Positions 33,086-42,707 of a DNA stretch of 64,000 nucleotides are shown here, piece after piece (position 1 is the first letter of the stretch; each line of letters starts with the position of its first letter). The DNA comes from Flavobacteriaceae bacterium UBA5534 (GTDB lineage: Bacteria; Bacteroidota; Bacteroidia; Flavobacteriales; Flavobacteriaceae): the NCBI GenBank assembly GCA_002426015.1, contig DINS01000019.1, positions 65,892 through 129,891 on the forward strand. Reading direction: 5' to 3'. A model generated the notes under the pieces. The model ran no database searches and was not told where the DNA came from. It saw only the letters and a list, made by a program, of their open reading frames with translations. The translations under genes and the position numbers were made by a program.

Positions 33086-34417
33086 TTGGACCCTGAACCC
33101 ACGAGTTTATTAATAATACTATCAAATGATAGCTTTTCACTAGTTGCAAGTGTTTTGTTGCTTATTATCTTACTCATTTGCTCTGCGCTTATTTCTGGAG
33201 CCGAAGTTGCTTTTTTCTCACTGACACGTTCGGATTTAGAAACAGAACAAGAAAATGATTCTAAACGAATTCAAATCATAGCCAAATTGTTAGAACGGCC
33301 AAAAAAGTTATTGGCAACCATATTGGTGGCCAACAATGCCATCAATATTGCCACTGTATTATTGTTTGCTTCAATTAGCAGCACTGTTTTTGAAGGTAGA
33401 GATATGGTTTTAGATATTTATGGTATAAAGCTCGACCTTGCCTTTTTGTTTGATGTGATTGTTGCAACTTTTATGATTTTGCTTTTTGGAGAAATCATAC
33501 CTAAAGTGTATGCCAATCGCAATAGAGTTAAGTTTTCAAACTTTATGGCTTACCCTATTAAGGTATTGGATGTTGTGTTTTCGCCAATAAGTTTGCCAAT
33601 GCGACATTTAACGATAACTATCCATAACCGCCTTGGTAAACAGAAATCGAACATAAGTGTTGACCAACTCTCACAAGCACTTGAGCTCACACGAGAGAGT
33701 GATACAACACATGAAGAGCATAAAATATTGCAAGGCATTGTGTCGTTTGGGAATACTGATACCAAACAGGTGATGCGCCCACGCATCGATATTTTTGCAT
33801 TACAAACCGACCAAAAATACACCGATATTATTCCTGCCATTATTGAAAATGGCTATTCTCGAATTCCAGTTTATAAAGATAGTATAGACACGGTTGTCGG
33901 TATTTTGTACGTTAAAGACTTATTGCCATACCTTGATAGAAAACAATTTGATTGGACTACACTTCTGCGCGAACCGTTTTTTGTGCCAGAGAACAAGAAA
34001 TTGGATGATTTAATGGTAGAATTTCAAACCAAAAAGGTTCACCTTGCTGTTGTTGTTGATGAATACGGAGGCACTTCTGGGTTGGTATCTCTTGAAGATG
34101 TTATTGAAGAAATAGTTGGTGACATAAGTGATGAGTTTGATGATGATGATTTGGCTTATACAAAGATTGATGATTATAATTATAGTTTTGATGGCAAAAC
34201 GACCATGAAAGATTTTTATAAAATCATCAATCTCGAAGACGATACCGATTTTGAAGAACACAAAGGCGAAGCCGAAACGCTAGCTGGTTTTGTGCTTGAA
34301 ATTTCTGGCATCTTCCCAAAACGCAATAGTAAAATAAATTTCAAAAATTACGTTTTTACAATAGAGGCTTTAGACAAAAAACGAATCAAACAAGTGAAGT
34401 TTACGATATTAAAGTAA
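33086..34417 (+). CDS. gldE: Gliding motility-associated protein GldE
   Basis: A 443-residue inner-membrane protein of the CNNM/CorC (HlyC) type. The N-terminal DUF21 domain has about four membrane helices (VLLLIILLICSALISGAEVAFFSL, LLFASIS, FLFDVIVATFMILLFGEIIPKVYA). Two CBS domains follow (about 205-325; VMRPRIDIFAL, YSRIPVYKDS, VDEYGGTSGLVSLEDVIEEIVGDI), then a CorC/HlyC C-terminal domain. Family relatives are ion-transport linked. In flavobacteria GldE pairs with GldD and supports gliding and T9SS function. It starts at TTG (33086), since no ATG precedes the first helix. gldD lies 9 bp downstream. Confidence 0.93.
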   Translation: MDPEPTSLLIILSNDSFSLVASVLLLIILLICSALISGAEVAFFSLTRSDLETEQENDSKRIQIIAKLLERPKKLLATILVANNAINIATVLLFASISSTVFEGRDMVLDIYGIKLDLAFLFDVIVATFMILLFGEIIPKVYANRNRVKFSNFMAYPIKVLDVVFSPISLPMRHLTITIHNRLGKQKSNISVDQLSQALELTRESDTTHEEHKILQGIVSFGNTDTKQVMRPRIDIFALQTDQKYTDIIPAIIENGYSRIPVYKDSIDTVVGILYVKDLLPYLDRKQFDWTTLLREPFFVPENKKLDDLMVEFQTKKVHLAVVVDEYGGTSGLVSLEDVIEEIVGDISDEFDDDDLAYTKIDDYNYSFDGKTTMKDFYKIINLEDDTDFEEHKGEAETLAGFVLEISGIFPKRNSKINFKNYVFTIEALDKKRIKQVKFTILK

Positions 34418-34426
34418 CTTCGATCA

Positions 34427-35023
34427 ATGAGAATGATAAAACCAAAACACATTTTACTGCCAATACTTGCAACTTTGTTAATGTCATGTGGTGATGATTC
34501 CGTGCCAAAGCCGAAAGGCTTTTTAAGACTCGACTATCCACAACCAGACTATAAAAATGTGGATGTATCGCTTCCTTTTACATTTGAAAAAAACCAACTT
34601 GCCAATAAAATCAGATATATAAAGTCAGATTCTATAAACAACATTTATGGTGTTGATATCGATTATCCTACTTTAAAAGGAACCATTTATCTTACCTATA
34701 AAAATGTTAAAGATTCTATCCATTTAATAAATTACATAAAAGACGCACAAAACTTGACGCAAAAGCACGTTATCAAAGCTGACGAAATTGCAGAACAGCC
34801 TTTTTTAAATCAAAAAAGAAGGGTTTTTGGGATGTTTTACGAGGTTGGAGGCAATGCTGCTTCACAATCGCAATTTTATGTTACCGATAGCACCAAACAT
34901 TTTTTAAGCGGTTCTCTTTATTTTTATGCAAAGCCTAACTACGACTCCATACTTCCAGCTGCCGATTATCTAAAAAATGATATTAAGCATATCATGGAAA
35001 GTTTGCGTTGGAAAGACAATTAA
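34427..35023 (+). CDS. gldD: Gliding motility lipoprotein GldD
   Basis: A 198-residue lipoprotein with lipobox LLMSC (Cys21) followed by GDDSVPKPKGFLRLDYPQPDY, the hallmark opening of GldD. GldD is required for gliding and T9SS-dependent secretion in flavobacteria, and its molecular role is not established. An alternative ATG two codons in (MIKPKHILL) would serve equally well. It is probably co-translated with gldE and ends at a bidirectional hairpin (35044-35073). Confidence 0.95.
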   Translation: MRMIKPKHILLPILATLLMSCGDDSVPKPKGFLRLDYPQPDYKNVDVSLPFTFEKNQLANKIRYIKSDSINNIYGVDIDYPTLKGTIYLTYKNVKDSIHLINYIKDAQNLTQKHVIKADEIAEQPFLNQKRRVFGMFYEVGGNAASQSQFYVTDSTKHFLSGSLYFYAKPNYDSILPAADYLKNDIKHIMESLRWKDN

Positions 35024-35043
35024 AACACATTTTTTTACAAAAG

Positions 35044-35073
35044 AAAAGCCCATCAAATTTTTGATGGGCTTTT
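35044..35073. terminator. Bidirectional terminator between gldD and a TonB receptor gene
   Basis: AAAAGCCCATCAAA (35044-35057) pairs with TTTGATGGGCTTTT (35060-35073). The stem is flanked by A and T runs and serves convergent genes. Confidence 0.88.
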
Positions 35074-35093
35074 GTATTAACAGTTAAATTGGT

Positions 35094-37664
35094 TTAGAAA
35101 TTTAAACGCATACTTACGTTCCAAGTTCTTCCATAACCAAGTCTAACGCCGTTATCTAAATTAACACCTTTCCACTGTTCGTCACCAGCTTCAACATGTA
35201 TATTGTCTCTTGAATTTTCAATATAGACTTCATCAAAAATGTTGTTGATGTTTAGTCTGAACTGTAAAGAGTTTTGGTCGTTTTTACCTAATAACCATTT
35301 GTAAGATACACCTGCATCTACTGTATCGTAAGAAGGTAATTGGATAGCTCCTCTGTTGTTTTCAGTTTCAAACTCTGCACCATTAAAATCGGTATTACCG
35401 TATAAATTGTCATACTGATTCCAGTTAGCACCTACTTTTAAGCGTGGTAAAACTTCATAATCAGCACTAATACCAGCAGTAAATTGAGCTGCTTGTCCAA
35501 TTTTAACACCATCGATATAGCTAGTAGCTCCTTGAGATATTACAGCACCAGTATCGTCAGATGTTCTTGTTGTGATGTTTCCATCATATTTCCAATCACC
35601 AACAGAAATGAATCCATTGATATTTAAACCATCAGCAAAACGAGTGAATACTTCTAATTCAACTCCCATATGCACTTGTTTTAAAGGGCTTGTTTGGGTA
35701 AACTCATCTGCTTGACCATTGTTGTCAGTGTCTCTAGAGCTGTAGTCGATTTTATTGTCCCAAGTAGTATGGTAAAGGTTGAAATTAGCTGACACTTTAT
35801 CACCCAAGAATTTGTAACCAGCTTCTAATCCTGTTATTTTTTGATTTCCTTCAACAAATGGGTTTAACTGATTAGAATTTCTATCATCAACAAATAAATC
35901 ACTATGGAAAGGTTGACGTGAATAATAACCTGCATTTGCAAAGACCACGTTACTGCTATTGATATTATAAGCTGCACCAGCTTTAACATTAAAGCCAGGT
36001 TTGTTTACTTTTTCTGATTCTTCAGATTGCCCTTCGTTTTGAACACTTAAGTACTCTGTTCTTAAATGAGATTGTGTAGATACAGATCCTTGAAAGAATG
36101 CAGAGAAACTATCTTTAGCGTATTCTAATTGTCCAAAACCACCTAAATAATTGATATTCTCTTCATAGTCATATCCAAAACGTTGAGCATGGTCATCATT
36201 AACGTTAAAGAATACGTCCCATGGGTTAATACCACCAAAAGTTTCAGTTAACTGATAAGCACCTCCATTATATACACTAGATGCATTAACAGCATCAACT
36301 GATAAAAATTCATTAACACTTCTAAAATGGATACCGTTATACAAACGTACATCAGCACCAATATTAAGGTTTAAATTATCATTTAGTTGATTGGTGTAGT
36401 TAGTTACTAAACCATACCAGTTGTGGTTGTTGTTAGACCCTCTAGCATACGTTGGAACTCCTGCAGACCTTTGGGTTGCTGCAAATGCACCTCTACCTGC
36501 TGAAGCATATAATATGGTTGATAAAGAAGATTTTTCATTGATTGTCAAATCCCAGCTTAAGTTGGCAACTGGTTTATGATAGATATTTCTACCACTTGGA
36601 TATTTGCCACTTTTCAATAGATTTGGACTATCAACACCATCAAAAGCAGTGGCATTGTATTTTCTTCCATTTTCTATTAAGGTTCCCAAATCATAAAATC
36701 CTGAAGTTGCATGCCATTGTGGTGCACCAGTGATCATAAAATTGAAAATATTGTTCTCGTTTGCTTTGTAACCTAATGAAATGAAATAAGTTTGTCCTTG
36801 ACCATCAGTATCTTCAACATAACCATCACCTTGCCAGTGACCTAGCAAAGCAGAGAATGCCCATCCACTTTCCATTAATCCTGTTGAATAAGACGCTGTA
36901 GTTTTTATATAGTTGTCATTGGCTATCATTGTTTGGAAAAAACCACCTTCTCTTTTGTCAATGGTTTTAGTTACAATATTTACTGTTCCTCCAACAGACG
37001 ATATAGCTAATTTAGAAGAACCTAAACCACGTTGTACTTGTACTGCTTGAGCCACATCTAAAACTCCTGACCAGTTAGACCAGAACATTCTGCCATCTTC
37101 TGGGCTATTAATTGGTTGTCCATTTAATAAGAATGCGGTATTTACTTGGTCGAAACCTCTTAAAAACAATTGGCCTTCTCCAAAACCACCACCTTGAATC
37201 GATTGTACAGAAGGTGTAGATTTTAATATTTCTGGTAAATCAGAATTTCCAGTTTTTTCTCTAATTTCATTTGCTTTAATGGTAGAAACAGCGATAGGTG
37301 TTTTTCTGTCATCAGCTAAATCGATAACTCCAGAACCAGTAATAACAACTTCATCGAGAGTGTTGTCAGTAATAAGGCTAATTGTTCCTAAATCTTGATT
37401 GCCATTAAATGCAACAGATTTTGAACCATAACCAACATAAGTAATAACGATAACGCCAGAGCTTGATGTAGTGTTCAATGTGAAGTTACCATCAAAGTCG
37501 GTTGTTGTTCCGTTTGTTGTTCCTTTTTCAACAACGTTGGCTCCAGGAAGTGGCGCATTCATTTCTGCATCCATCACTTTTCCTTTTACTGTGCTTTGTG
37601 AAAAAGCCACTGAAGTGCACAATAACACGACAGCCATAAATAAAAATTGAGTAATTTTTTTCAT
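35094..37664 (-). CDS. TonB-dependent receptor with CarboxypepD_reg-like domain
   Basis: An 856-residue outer-membrane receptor. The signal peptide (to about FSQ23) is followed by a CarboxypepD_reg-like domain (TVKGKVMDAEMNAPLPGAN, DFDGNFTL), a TonB box (LDEVVITGSG) and a plug (RGFDQVNTAFLLNGQP, AVQVQRGLGSSKLAISSVGG). The barrel ends with a terminal phenylalanine (SMRLNF), the usual outer-membrane insertion signal. In the plug the family's more usual LVDG is LLNG. No SusD, TonB or substrate-processing gene adjoins it, so the ligand is unknown. A -7 box lies at 37700-37707. Confidence 0.9.
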   Translation of the reverse strand: MKKITQFLFMAVVLLCTSVAFSQSTVKGKVMDAEMNAPLPGANVVEKGTTNGTTTDFDGNFTLNTTSSSGVIVITYVGYGSKSVAFNGNQDLGTISLITDNTLDEVVITGSGVIDLADDRKTPIAVSTIKANEIREKTGNSDLPEILKSTPSVQSIQGGGFGEGQLFLRGFDQVNTAFLLNGQPINSPEDGRMFWSNWSGVLDVAQAVQVQRGLGSSKLAISSVGGTVNIVTKTIDKREGGFFQTMIANDNYIKTTASYSTGLMESGWAFSALLGHWQGDGYVEDTDGQGQTYFISLGYKANENNIFNFMITGAPQWHATSGFYDLGTLIENGRKYNATAFDGVDSPNLLKSGKYPSGRNIYHKPVANLSWDLTINEKSSLSTILYASAGRGAFAATQRSAGVPTYARGSNNNHNWYGLVTNYTNQLNDNLNLNIGADVRLYNGIHFRSVNEFLSVDAVNASSVYNGGAYQLTETFGGINPWDVFFNVNDDHAQRFGYDYEENINYLGGFGQLEYAKDSFSAFFQGSVSTQSHLRTEYLSVQNEGQSEESEKVNKPGFNVKAGAAYNINSSNVVFANAGYYSRQPFHSDLFVDDRNSNQLNPFVEGNQKITGLEAGYKFLGDKVSANFNLYHTTWDNKIDYSSRDTDNNGQADEFTQTSPLKQVHMGVELEVFTRFADGLNINGFISVGDWKYDGNITTRTSDDTGAVISQGATSYIDGVKIGQAAQFTAGISADYEVLPRLKVGANWNQYDNLYGNTDFNGAEFETENNRGAIQLPSYDTVDAGVSYKWLLGKNDQNSLQFRLNINNIFDEVYIENSRDNIHVEAGDEQWKGVNLDNGVRLGYGRTWNVSMRLNF

Positions 37665-37699
37665 TTGTTAGATTTTAAAATTAGATTTTAAATTTTCGG

Positions 37700-37707
37700 C
37701 AAAAGTA
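37700..37707 (-). promoter_or_regulatory. -7 promoter box for the TonB receptor at 35094-37664
   Basis: The minus strand reads TACTTTTG (TAnnTTTG), 35 bp upstream of the ATG. No clear -33 element is seen. The rest of the 164-bp gap up to the pgi stop shows nothing else that I can support. Confidence 0.5.
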
Positions 37708-37828
37708 CATCATTATTACGATAAATTATTACCTAAATGTTAAGAAATTTTAACCTGTTGAATTTACAAATTTTGCCACTTGATTTCACTTTGAAGAGAT
37801 TAAGCTATACACAAGTTTTTAACAAAGG

Positions 37829-39475
37829 TTATGTTAAATTTTTGTAGTATTCTAATATATTTTGCGTAGAACCGTCGTGATTGGCAATAACGCTTTTGCT
37901 GTTAAATTCTTTCAAAATGGTATTGGCAAGCTGTTTTCCAAGCTCTACACCAAATTGATCGTAGCTATAAATATTCCAGATGACACCTTCTACGAAGATT
38001 TTATGCTCATAAAGTGCTATCAATTTACCCAAACTTTCTGGTGTCAATTTGTTAATCAGTAGGGTTGTGGTAGGCTTGTTGCCCTCAAATATTTTGAAAG
38101 GAATTAGTTTTTTTGCCTCATCTTTTGTGAGATTTTGTTTCTGAAGTTCATCAACAACATCCCTTTCCGATTTACCATTTAGGAGCGCCTCGGTTTGTGC
38201 AATAAAATTAGACATCAATTTATCTTGATGGTCTTTATTGCCATGCAATGAGGTTGCAAAACCAATAAAATCGGTTGGAATTAACTTTGTGCCTTGGTGA
38301 ATCAATTGAAAAAAAGCATGTTGCGAATTGGTACCTGGCTCGCCCCAAATAATGCTTCCTGTTTGGTAATCGACCTTATTGCCATTTCTATCAACACTTT
38401 TACCGTTGCTTTCCATACTAGCTTGTTGCAGATATGTGGCAAACTGATTGAGATATTGTGAATATGGAATGATTGCTTGGCTTTCAACTTCAAAAAAATT
38501 GGTGTACCAAATGCTTAATAATGCTAATACAACTGGGATGTTTTGATCGAATGATTCATTTTTGAAATGCTCATCCATTTTGTGGGCACCTAACAGTAGG
38601 CTTTCAAAATTTTCATAACCTACAGATAGGCTAATCGACAATCCTACAGCACTCCATAGTGAAAACCGACCTCCAACCCAATCCCACATCGGGAAGATGT
38701 TATCTTCTGAAATCCCAAAACCTTTTACTTTTTCAATATTGGTAGATACTGCCACAAAATGTTTGGACACATCTTCCTGCTTTCCATATTTCAAAAACCA
38801 CTCTTTGATGGTCGTAGCATTAGATAAGGTTTCTTGAGTTGTAAATGTTTTTGAAACCACCACAAATAAAGTCGTTTCTGGCTTCAATTTTTTTAATATC
38901 TCATTAACGTGGTCACCATCGACATTGCTAACAAAATGTGTTGTCAATTGGTTTTTATAAAACTGAAGTGCATCGACAACCATGGCAGGTCCTAAATCGG
39001 AACCTCCTATACCAATATTGACAATATCTGTAAACGGTTTGTTGGTATAACCTTTGCGTTTGCCTTTGAGGATATCTTCAGTAAATGTTTTTATCTGTTT
39101 TTTTACATGGCGAATTTCTGGCATAACATTGTCGCCATTGACATAAAAATCGACGTATTTTGGATCGCGTAATGCAACATGAGCCACTGCGCGACCTTCT
39201 GTTTCATTAATAATATCCCCAGAAAAATATTTTGTAATCGCTTGCTTTAAATCGATGTCATTTGCCAATTGCAAAAGCAATGTTTTGGTTTCTGGAGTGA
39301 TTCGGTTTTTGGAATAATCAACATAAAAATCATCCCATTTAATGGTCATTTGGTTGGCTCTTTCAGCGTCATGAGCAAACCATTTTGACATATGTGTGTT
39401 TTTAATAGTCTCAAAATGTGCTTTTAGAGATGACCAAGCGTTTGTTGAAGTGGGGTTATAAGATGGTAATGCCAT
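37829..39475 (-). CDS. pgi: Glucose-6-phosphate isomerase
   Basis: A 548-residue Pgi interconverting glucose-6-phosphate and fructose-6-phosphate. Both SIS domains are present: NIGIGGSDLGPAMV, VVSKTFTTQETLSNA and VGGRFSLWSAVGLS. The active-site MESNGKSVDRNG and GEPGTNSQHAFFQLIHQGTK regions follow, with the C-terminal GVIWNIYSYDQFGVELGK. The start codon overlaps the stop of the M23 peptidase gene by one base (TAATG), so the pair is translationally coupled. The link to the upstream amino-acid catabolic genes is positional only. Confidence 0.97.
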   Translation of the reverse strand: MALPSYNPTSTNAWSSLKAHFETIKNTHMSKWFAHDAERANQMTIKWDDFYVDYSKNRITPETKTLLLQLANDIDLKQAITKYFSGDIINETEGRAVAHVALRDPKYVDFYVNGDNVMPEIRHVKKQIKTFTEDILKGKRKGYTNKPFTDIVNIGIGGSDLGPAMVVDALQFYKNQLTTHFVSNVDGDHVNEILKKLKPETTLFVVVSKTFTTQETLSNATTIKEWFLKYGKQEDVSKHFVAVSTNIEKVKGFGISEDNIFPMWDWVGGRFSLWSAVGLSISLSVGYENFESLLLGAHKMDEHFKNESFDQNIPVVLALLSIWYTNFFEVESQAIIPYSQYLNQFATYLQQASMESNGKSVDRNGNKVDYQTGSIIWGEPGTNSQHAFFQLIHQGTKLIPTDFIGFATSLHGNKDHQDKLMSNFIAQTEALLNGKSERDVVDELQKQNLTKDEAKKLIPFKIFEGNKPTTTLLINKLTPESLGKLIALYEHKIFVEGVIWNIYSYDQFGVELGKQLANTILKEFNSKSVIANHDGSTQNILEYYKNLT

Positions 39476-40764
39476 TAATTGACTTGGCTTATTAAGTTTT
39501 CTTCGTTTAATTCTTTCTTCTTGTGACCTTTTTTGTACTGAATGTTATCTAACTGAACTTTCAGAGGTCCAATGTGTGATTTATAACGTTCTTTCAATGC
39601 GTCTGGAATGCTTTCTGCTGTAGGAAGCTTTTCTTTAAAAGGATCAACCTGTTGTCCATTTTTCCAAAAGCGATAACAAACGTGAGGGCCTCCTGTATTT
39701 CCGGTCATGCCAATCCATCCTATGACATCTCCTTGTTTTACATATTGCCCTTTTCGTACGTTTTGAGCTTTCATGTGAAGGTATTGAGTGCTGTAGGTGT
39801 CGTTATGTTTAATTTTCACATACTTACCATTACCTCCTTTTTGTGTCGACTCTATGACTGTTCCATTAGAAGTTGCCAAAATTGGCGTGCCTATTGGAGC
39901 GGCAAAATCGGTTCCTTTATGTGGTCGTAATGCGTAACCATAATAGGCAATACGACGGTTGAGGTTATAGCGTGATGAGATTCGACTGAACTGAACAGGC
40001 GCTTTTAGGAAGGCACGTTTCAAACTTTTTGCTTTTTCATCAAAATAAACAGCTCCTTTTTGTAAGCTGTCGGTTTTAAAGTTGAAAGCATAAAAATCTT
40101 CGCCTTTGTGCTGAAAATAGGCGGCTTCAATGCTTTCCAGCCCAACAGAAATGTCATCTTCAATAAAACGCTCTTTGTAGATTATTTTGAATTTATCTCC
40201 TTTTTGAACTTTAAAGAAGTTGATGGTCCAAGCATAAATATCAGACATGTCATTGATGAGTTGATAAGGTAACCCTTGGTCTTCCATGGTTTCTGACAGT
40301 GAACTCATAATAACTCCAGACGCCTCTTTTTGAACAACTTTTACAGGTTTGCTTTCGTTATAGGTGATGATGGAATCTTTAAATTTGATAACCACATAAT
40401 CAATATTATTTGGTTGATAAATAAAGCATTCTGGTGTTTGTAAAGAATCATTAGAGCAAAGCAGTGTATATGGTTTGCCTATTTGAAGTTTGCGAATATC
40501 GAAAGATTCTTTGGCATTCTCGGCGATATGATAAATTTGAGGATACCCTATATTGTTACGTTCTAGGATTGTTCCAAAGCTGTCGCCAGTTTTGATAGTG
40601 TCGCGCTTAACGTGGTAATCGTTGAGATTAAAACCAAACTCGATAACTTCTTCAGGTTCAACAAAAGCTTGTAAATCTTCAGAATTGTCGGTTTGTTTGT
40701 CGTTTTTGCAAGAAAAAAAGCTTAAAGAAATTAAAAGTGCTATTAATAATTTTTGTTGCTTCAT
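39475..40764 (-). CDS. M23 family (LytM-type) peptidase lipoprotein, HxC variant
   Basis: A 429-residue predicted lipoprotein (FFSC, Cys19). The N-terminal half (about 45-110) looks like a LysM/OPA-like module (DTIKTGDSFGTILERNNIG). The C-terminal LytM domain (about 285-385) normally cleaves peptidoglycan cross-links. The HxxxD zinc motif is RPHKGTD, and the first catalytic His lies in TQYLHMKA. The usual HxH of GPHLHYE reads GPHVCYRF, so the last zinc ligand is Cys instead of His. My recollection is that this PHVCYRFWKNG form is widespread in Bacteroidota. A cell-wall remodelling role is likely. It is coupled to pgi by a 1-bp overlap. Confidence 0.87.
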   Translation of the reverse strand: MKQQKLLIALLISLSFFSCKNDKQTDNSEDLQAFVEPEEVIEFGFNLNDYHVKRDTIKTGDSFGTILERNNIGYPQIYHIAENAKESFDIRKLQIGKPYTLLCSNDSLQTPECFIYQPNNIDYVVIKFKDSIITYNESKPVKVVQKEASGVIMSSLSETMEDQGLPYQLINDMSDIYAWTINFFKVQKGDKFKIIYKERFIEDDISVGLESIEAAYFQHKGEDFYAFNFKTDSLQKGAVYFDEKAKSLKRAFLKAPVQFSRISSRYNLNRRIAYYGYALRPHKGTDFAAPIGTPILATSNGTVIESTQKGGNGKYVKIKHNDTYSTQYLHMKAQNVRKGQYVKQGDVIGWIGMTGNTGGPHVCYRFWKNGQQVDPFKEKLPTAESIPDALKERYKSHIGPLKVQLDNIQYKKGHKKKELNEENLISQVN

Positions 40765-40784
40765 GTCACTATTTAGTTAGGTTT

Positions 40785-41717
40785 TTAAATATTTGTTCCC
40801 CAATTCTCTAACTCTTCTTGAGTCCAAAGTTCTGGGAAAAAAATGCGTCGTTGATATTTTGGGTGCATATATTTTTTCCAATCGCTTCCGCCAGTTGCCT
40901 CTACTTTTTTACTGCCACTTTCTATATAATGTTTGGCAGCGTTGTAATGAGCCATAACCCAAGTGATGTTTACGGTATGGTCATAATGCCTCATGGCCTT
41001 GACTAAATCTTCATCTTTTTGGTCTTCTTTTGGCAACTCTTTAAAACGTGTCCAAAGATTTCGGGTGTTATAATGTTCCATAAATCTTAAGAACTCGTCC
41101 TTGTAACGGTTTTCAAAATTAAGCAAAAGTGTTGATTTTTTGCCTGTTTTATAATCTTTTCCTGCGGCTTGCCAATACAAATGCTCAAAAGCGTGCAAAT
41201 ATGGTGTATTTCTGTCAATGTTTGCGCGATATCTATAATCTATTAAGTTGATCAATTCGGTTGATGCAAACTCTATCAATCGATATTGTGCACTTTGAAA
41301 TCCACTTGCAGGTGTCAATGTGTTTCTGAACTTCATGTATTGTTCAACCTCCATGCCTTCTCGCATGATGTTGAAAGAGGTCGTTAGCATATCAAAATAA
41401 CGACTGATTCGCATGATTTTACTTTCGAAAAAGATGACATCCAGATTTTCCTTTTCGGCAACTTGCGAAATTTCCCAAAGAATCATCTTAAAAAGAAGTT
41501 CGTTGATTTGATGGTAAGCAATAAATACCATTTCATCTGGCAAGGTTGTTCTCTGAATTTGAAGATTCAGCAGCGCATCGGTTTGTATGTAATCCCAATA
41601 GGTAATAGGCTTACTGTAAAGCAGACCTTCGAGATGTGTTTGAGTGTCTTGGTCAATTGATTTGTACTTCTGTTGAAGCGCTTCTAAAATGGGGTCAAAA
41701 TTGGTTTGGTTAGACAT
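40785..41717 (-). CDS. kynA: Tryptophan 2,3-dioxygenase family protein
   Basis: A 310-residue haem dioxygenase that opens the indole ring of tryptophan to N-formylkynurenine. The distal-side segment FIAYHQINELLFKMILWE corresponds to the substrate-contacting histidine region. LTPASGFQSAQYRLIE is the family's signature, and the proximal haem histidine is probably in the MAHYNAAKHYI helix. TGGSDW corresponds to the substrate-gating TGGT loop. It lies 6 bp after DUF3108 and near hppD and hmgA, placing it in an aromatic amino acid degradation unit. No kynureninase or formamidase is in the window. Confidence 0.88.
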   Translation of the reverse strand: MSNQTNFDPILEALQQKYKSIDQDTQTHLEGLLYSKPITYWDYIQTDALLNLQIQRTTLPDEMVFIAYHQINELLFKMILWEISQVAEKENLDVIFFESKIMRISRYFDMLTTSFNIMREGMEVEQYMKFRNTLTPASGFQSAQYRLIEFASTELINLIDYRYRANIDRNTPYLHAFEHLYWQAAGKDYKTGKKSTLLLNFENRYKDEFLRFMEHYNTRNLWTRFKELPKEDQKDEDLVKAMRHYDHTVNITWVMAHYNAAKHYIESGSKKVEATGGSDWKKYMHPKYQRRIFFPELWTQEELENWGTNI

Positions 41718-41723
41718 AATTAG

Positions 41724-42503
41724 TTAATCAAATTCTATTTGAAATGAATGTTTTAAACCTTTAAAAGCTTCTAAATTGGCCTGTAAAGAACCTACCCTTA
41801 AATCGGCTTTTATCTTTAAAGGAATTTTATTGTTGTCTGCACTTACCCAAAGGGTTAAGCTTTCCTCTTCTTTAAAAACCCTTCCAGCCATAACATAAGG
41901 TCTGAACATCAATGTTTTTACTTTTCCAAATTTGGTGTCAATGGTTTCTCGGCCCAAAAACTTCAGCCTAAAATTATAGTTTTCATCATCAAAAAACATG
42001 TTAAGTGATACAATATCACCTACTTTGATGGTTTCTGTATTGTAGTTGTTTCTTAAATAATAAAATGCCGACACCATATCCTGTACGTTCTTTTCTGTTG
42101 TAAAAGTACCTTTGGTGTTGTGCTTTTTATCATTGACAAAAGCTTTATTGTTGACTTGATCAAATTCGGTTTCTACATCTTTTGTATGGCCACCTTCATC
42201 TATTTGACGGATAGATTTGTAAGGAAGACCAGTGCTTTTGTCAAAATAGCTTTCATAGCGATCCTTCACCTTAAAAAACCATTTGATGGCTCCAGTGGTC
42301 CAGCCTTTACCAATAACATGATACACAGGCTTTCCTTTATATGTTGATTCTTCAACACTTAAGGTCGCATTGCCTGCTTTTAACCAGTTGCTATAACTCA
42401 TTTCAAATTTAAACCATTCGCCAGCCTGAAACGCTTGTTCTTTTTGGGCAAAAGACATATTGACCGTAGTTATAATAAATGCTATAAGTAGGATGTTTTT
42501 CAT
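41724..42503 (-). CDS. DUF3108 family exported protein
   Basis: A 259-residue protein with a signal peptide ending near SFAQ20. AGEWFKFEMSYSNWLKAGNATLSVEES and the later GKVKTLMFRPYV, LTLWVSADNNKIPLKIKADLRVGSL segments identify DUF3108, a beta-rich periplasmic or outer-membrane-associated family of unknown function. It lies between hppD (204 bp upstream) and tryptophan dioxygenase (6 bp downstream). A -7 box at 42581-42588 suggests its own promoter. No role in catabolism should be assumed from position alone. Confidence 0.82.
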   Translation of the reverse strand: MKNILLIAFIITTVNMSFAQKEQAFQAGEWFKFEMSYSNWLKAGNATLSVEESTYKGKPVYHVIGKGWTTGAIKWFFKVKDRYESYFDKSTGLPYKSIRQIDEGGHTKDVETEFDQVNNKAFVNDKKHNTKGTFTTEKNVQDMVSAFYYLRNNYNTETIKVGDIVSLNMFFDDENYNFRLKFLGRETIDTKFGKVKTLMFRPYVMAGRVFKEEESLTLWVSADNNKIPLKIKADLRVGSLQANLEAFKGLKHSFQIEFD

Positions 42504-42580
42504 AATTTGATGTTCATTGTAAATGTAGCTTATAAATACTACGCTTATATTATTTACAAGTAGATTTACAATTACTGTTC

Positions 42581-42588
42581 CAAAAATA
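42581..42588 (-). promoter_or_regulatory. -7 promoter box for DUF3108-kynA-M23-pgi
   Basis: The minus strand reads TATTTTTG (TAnnTTTG), 77 bp upstream of the DUF3108 start. This could split the cluster into two transcription units. Confidence 0.45.
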
Positions 42589-42707
42589 TAAAAAAACTTG
42601 AAACAACCTCTAAATAAGGTATTTCAATGGTGTTAAATAAATGTTTAAATTTTAAAACAGAAACACCACCACTTTATTTCTTAATGCAAGAATCAAGACA
42701 AAAAAGA

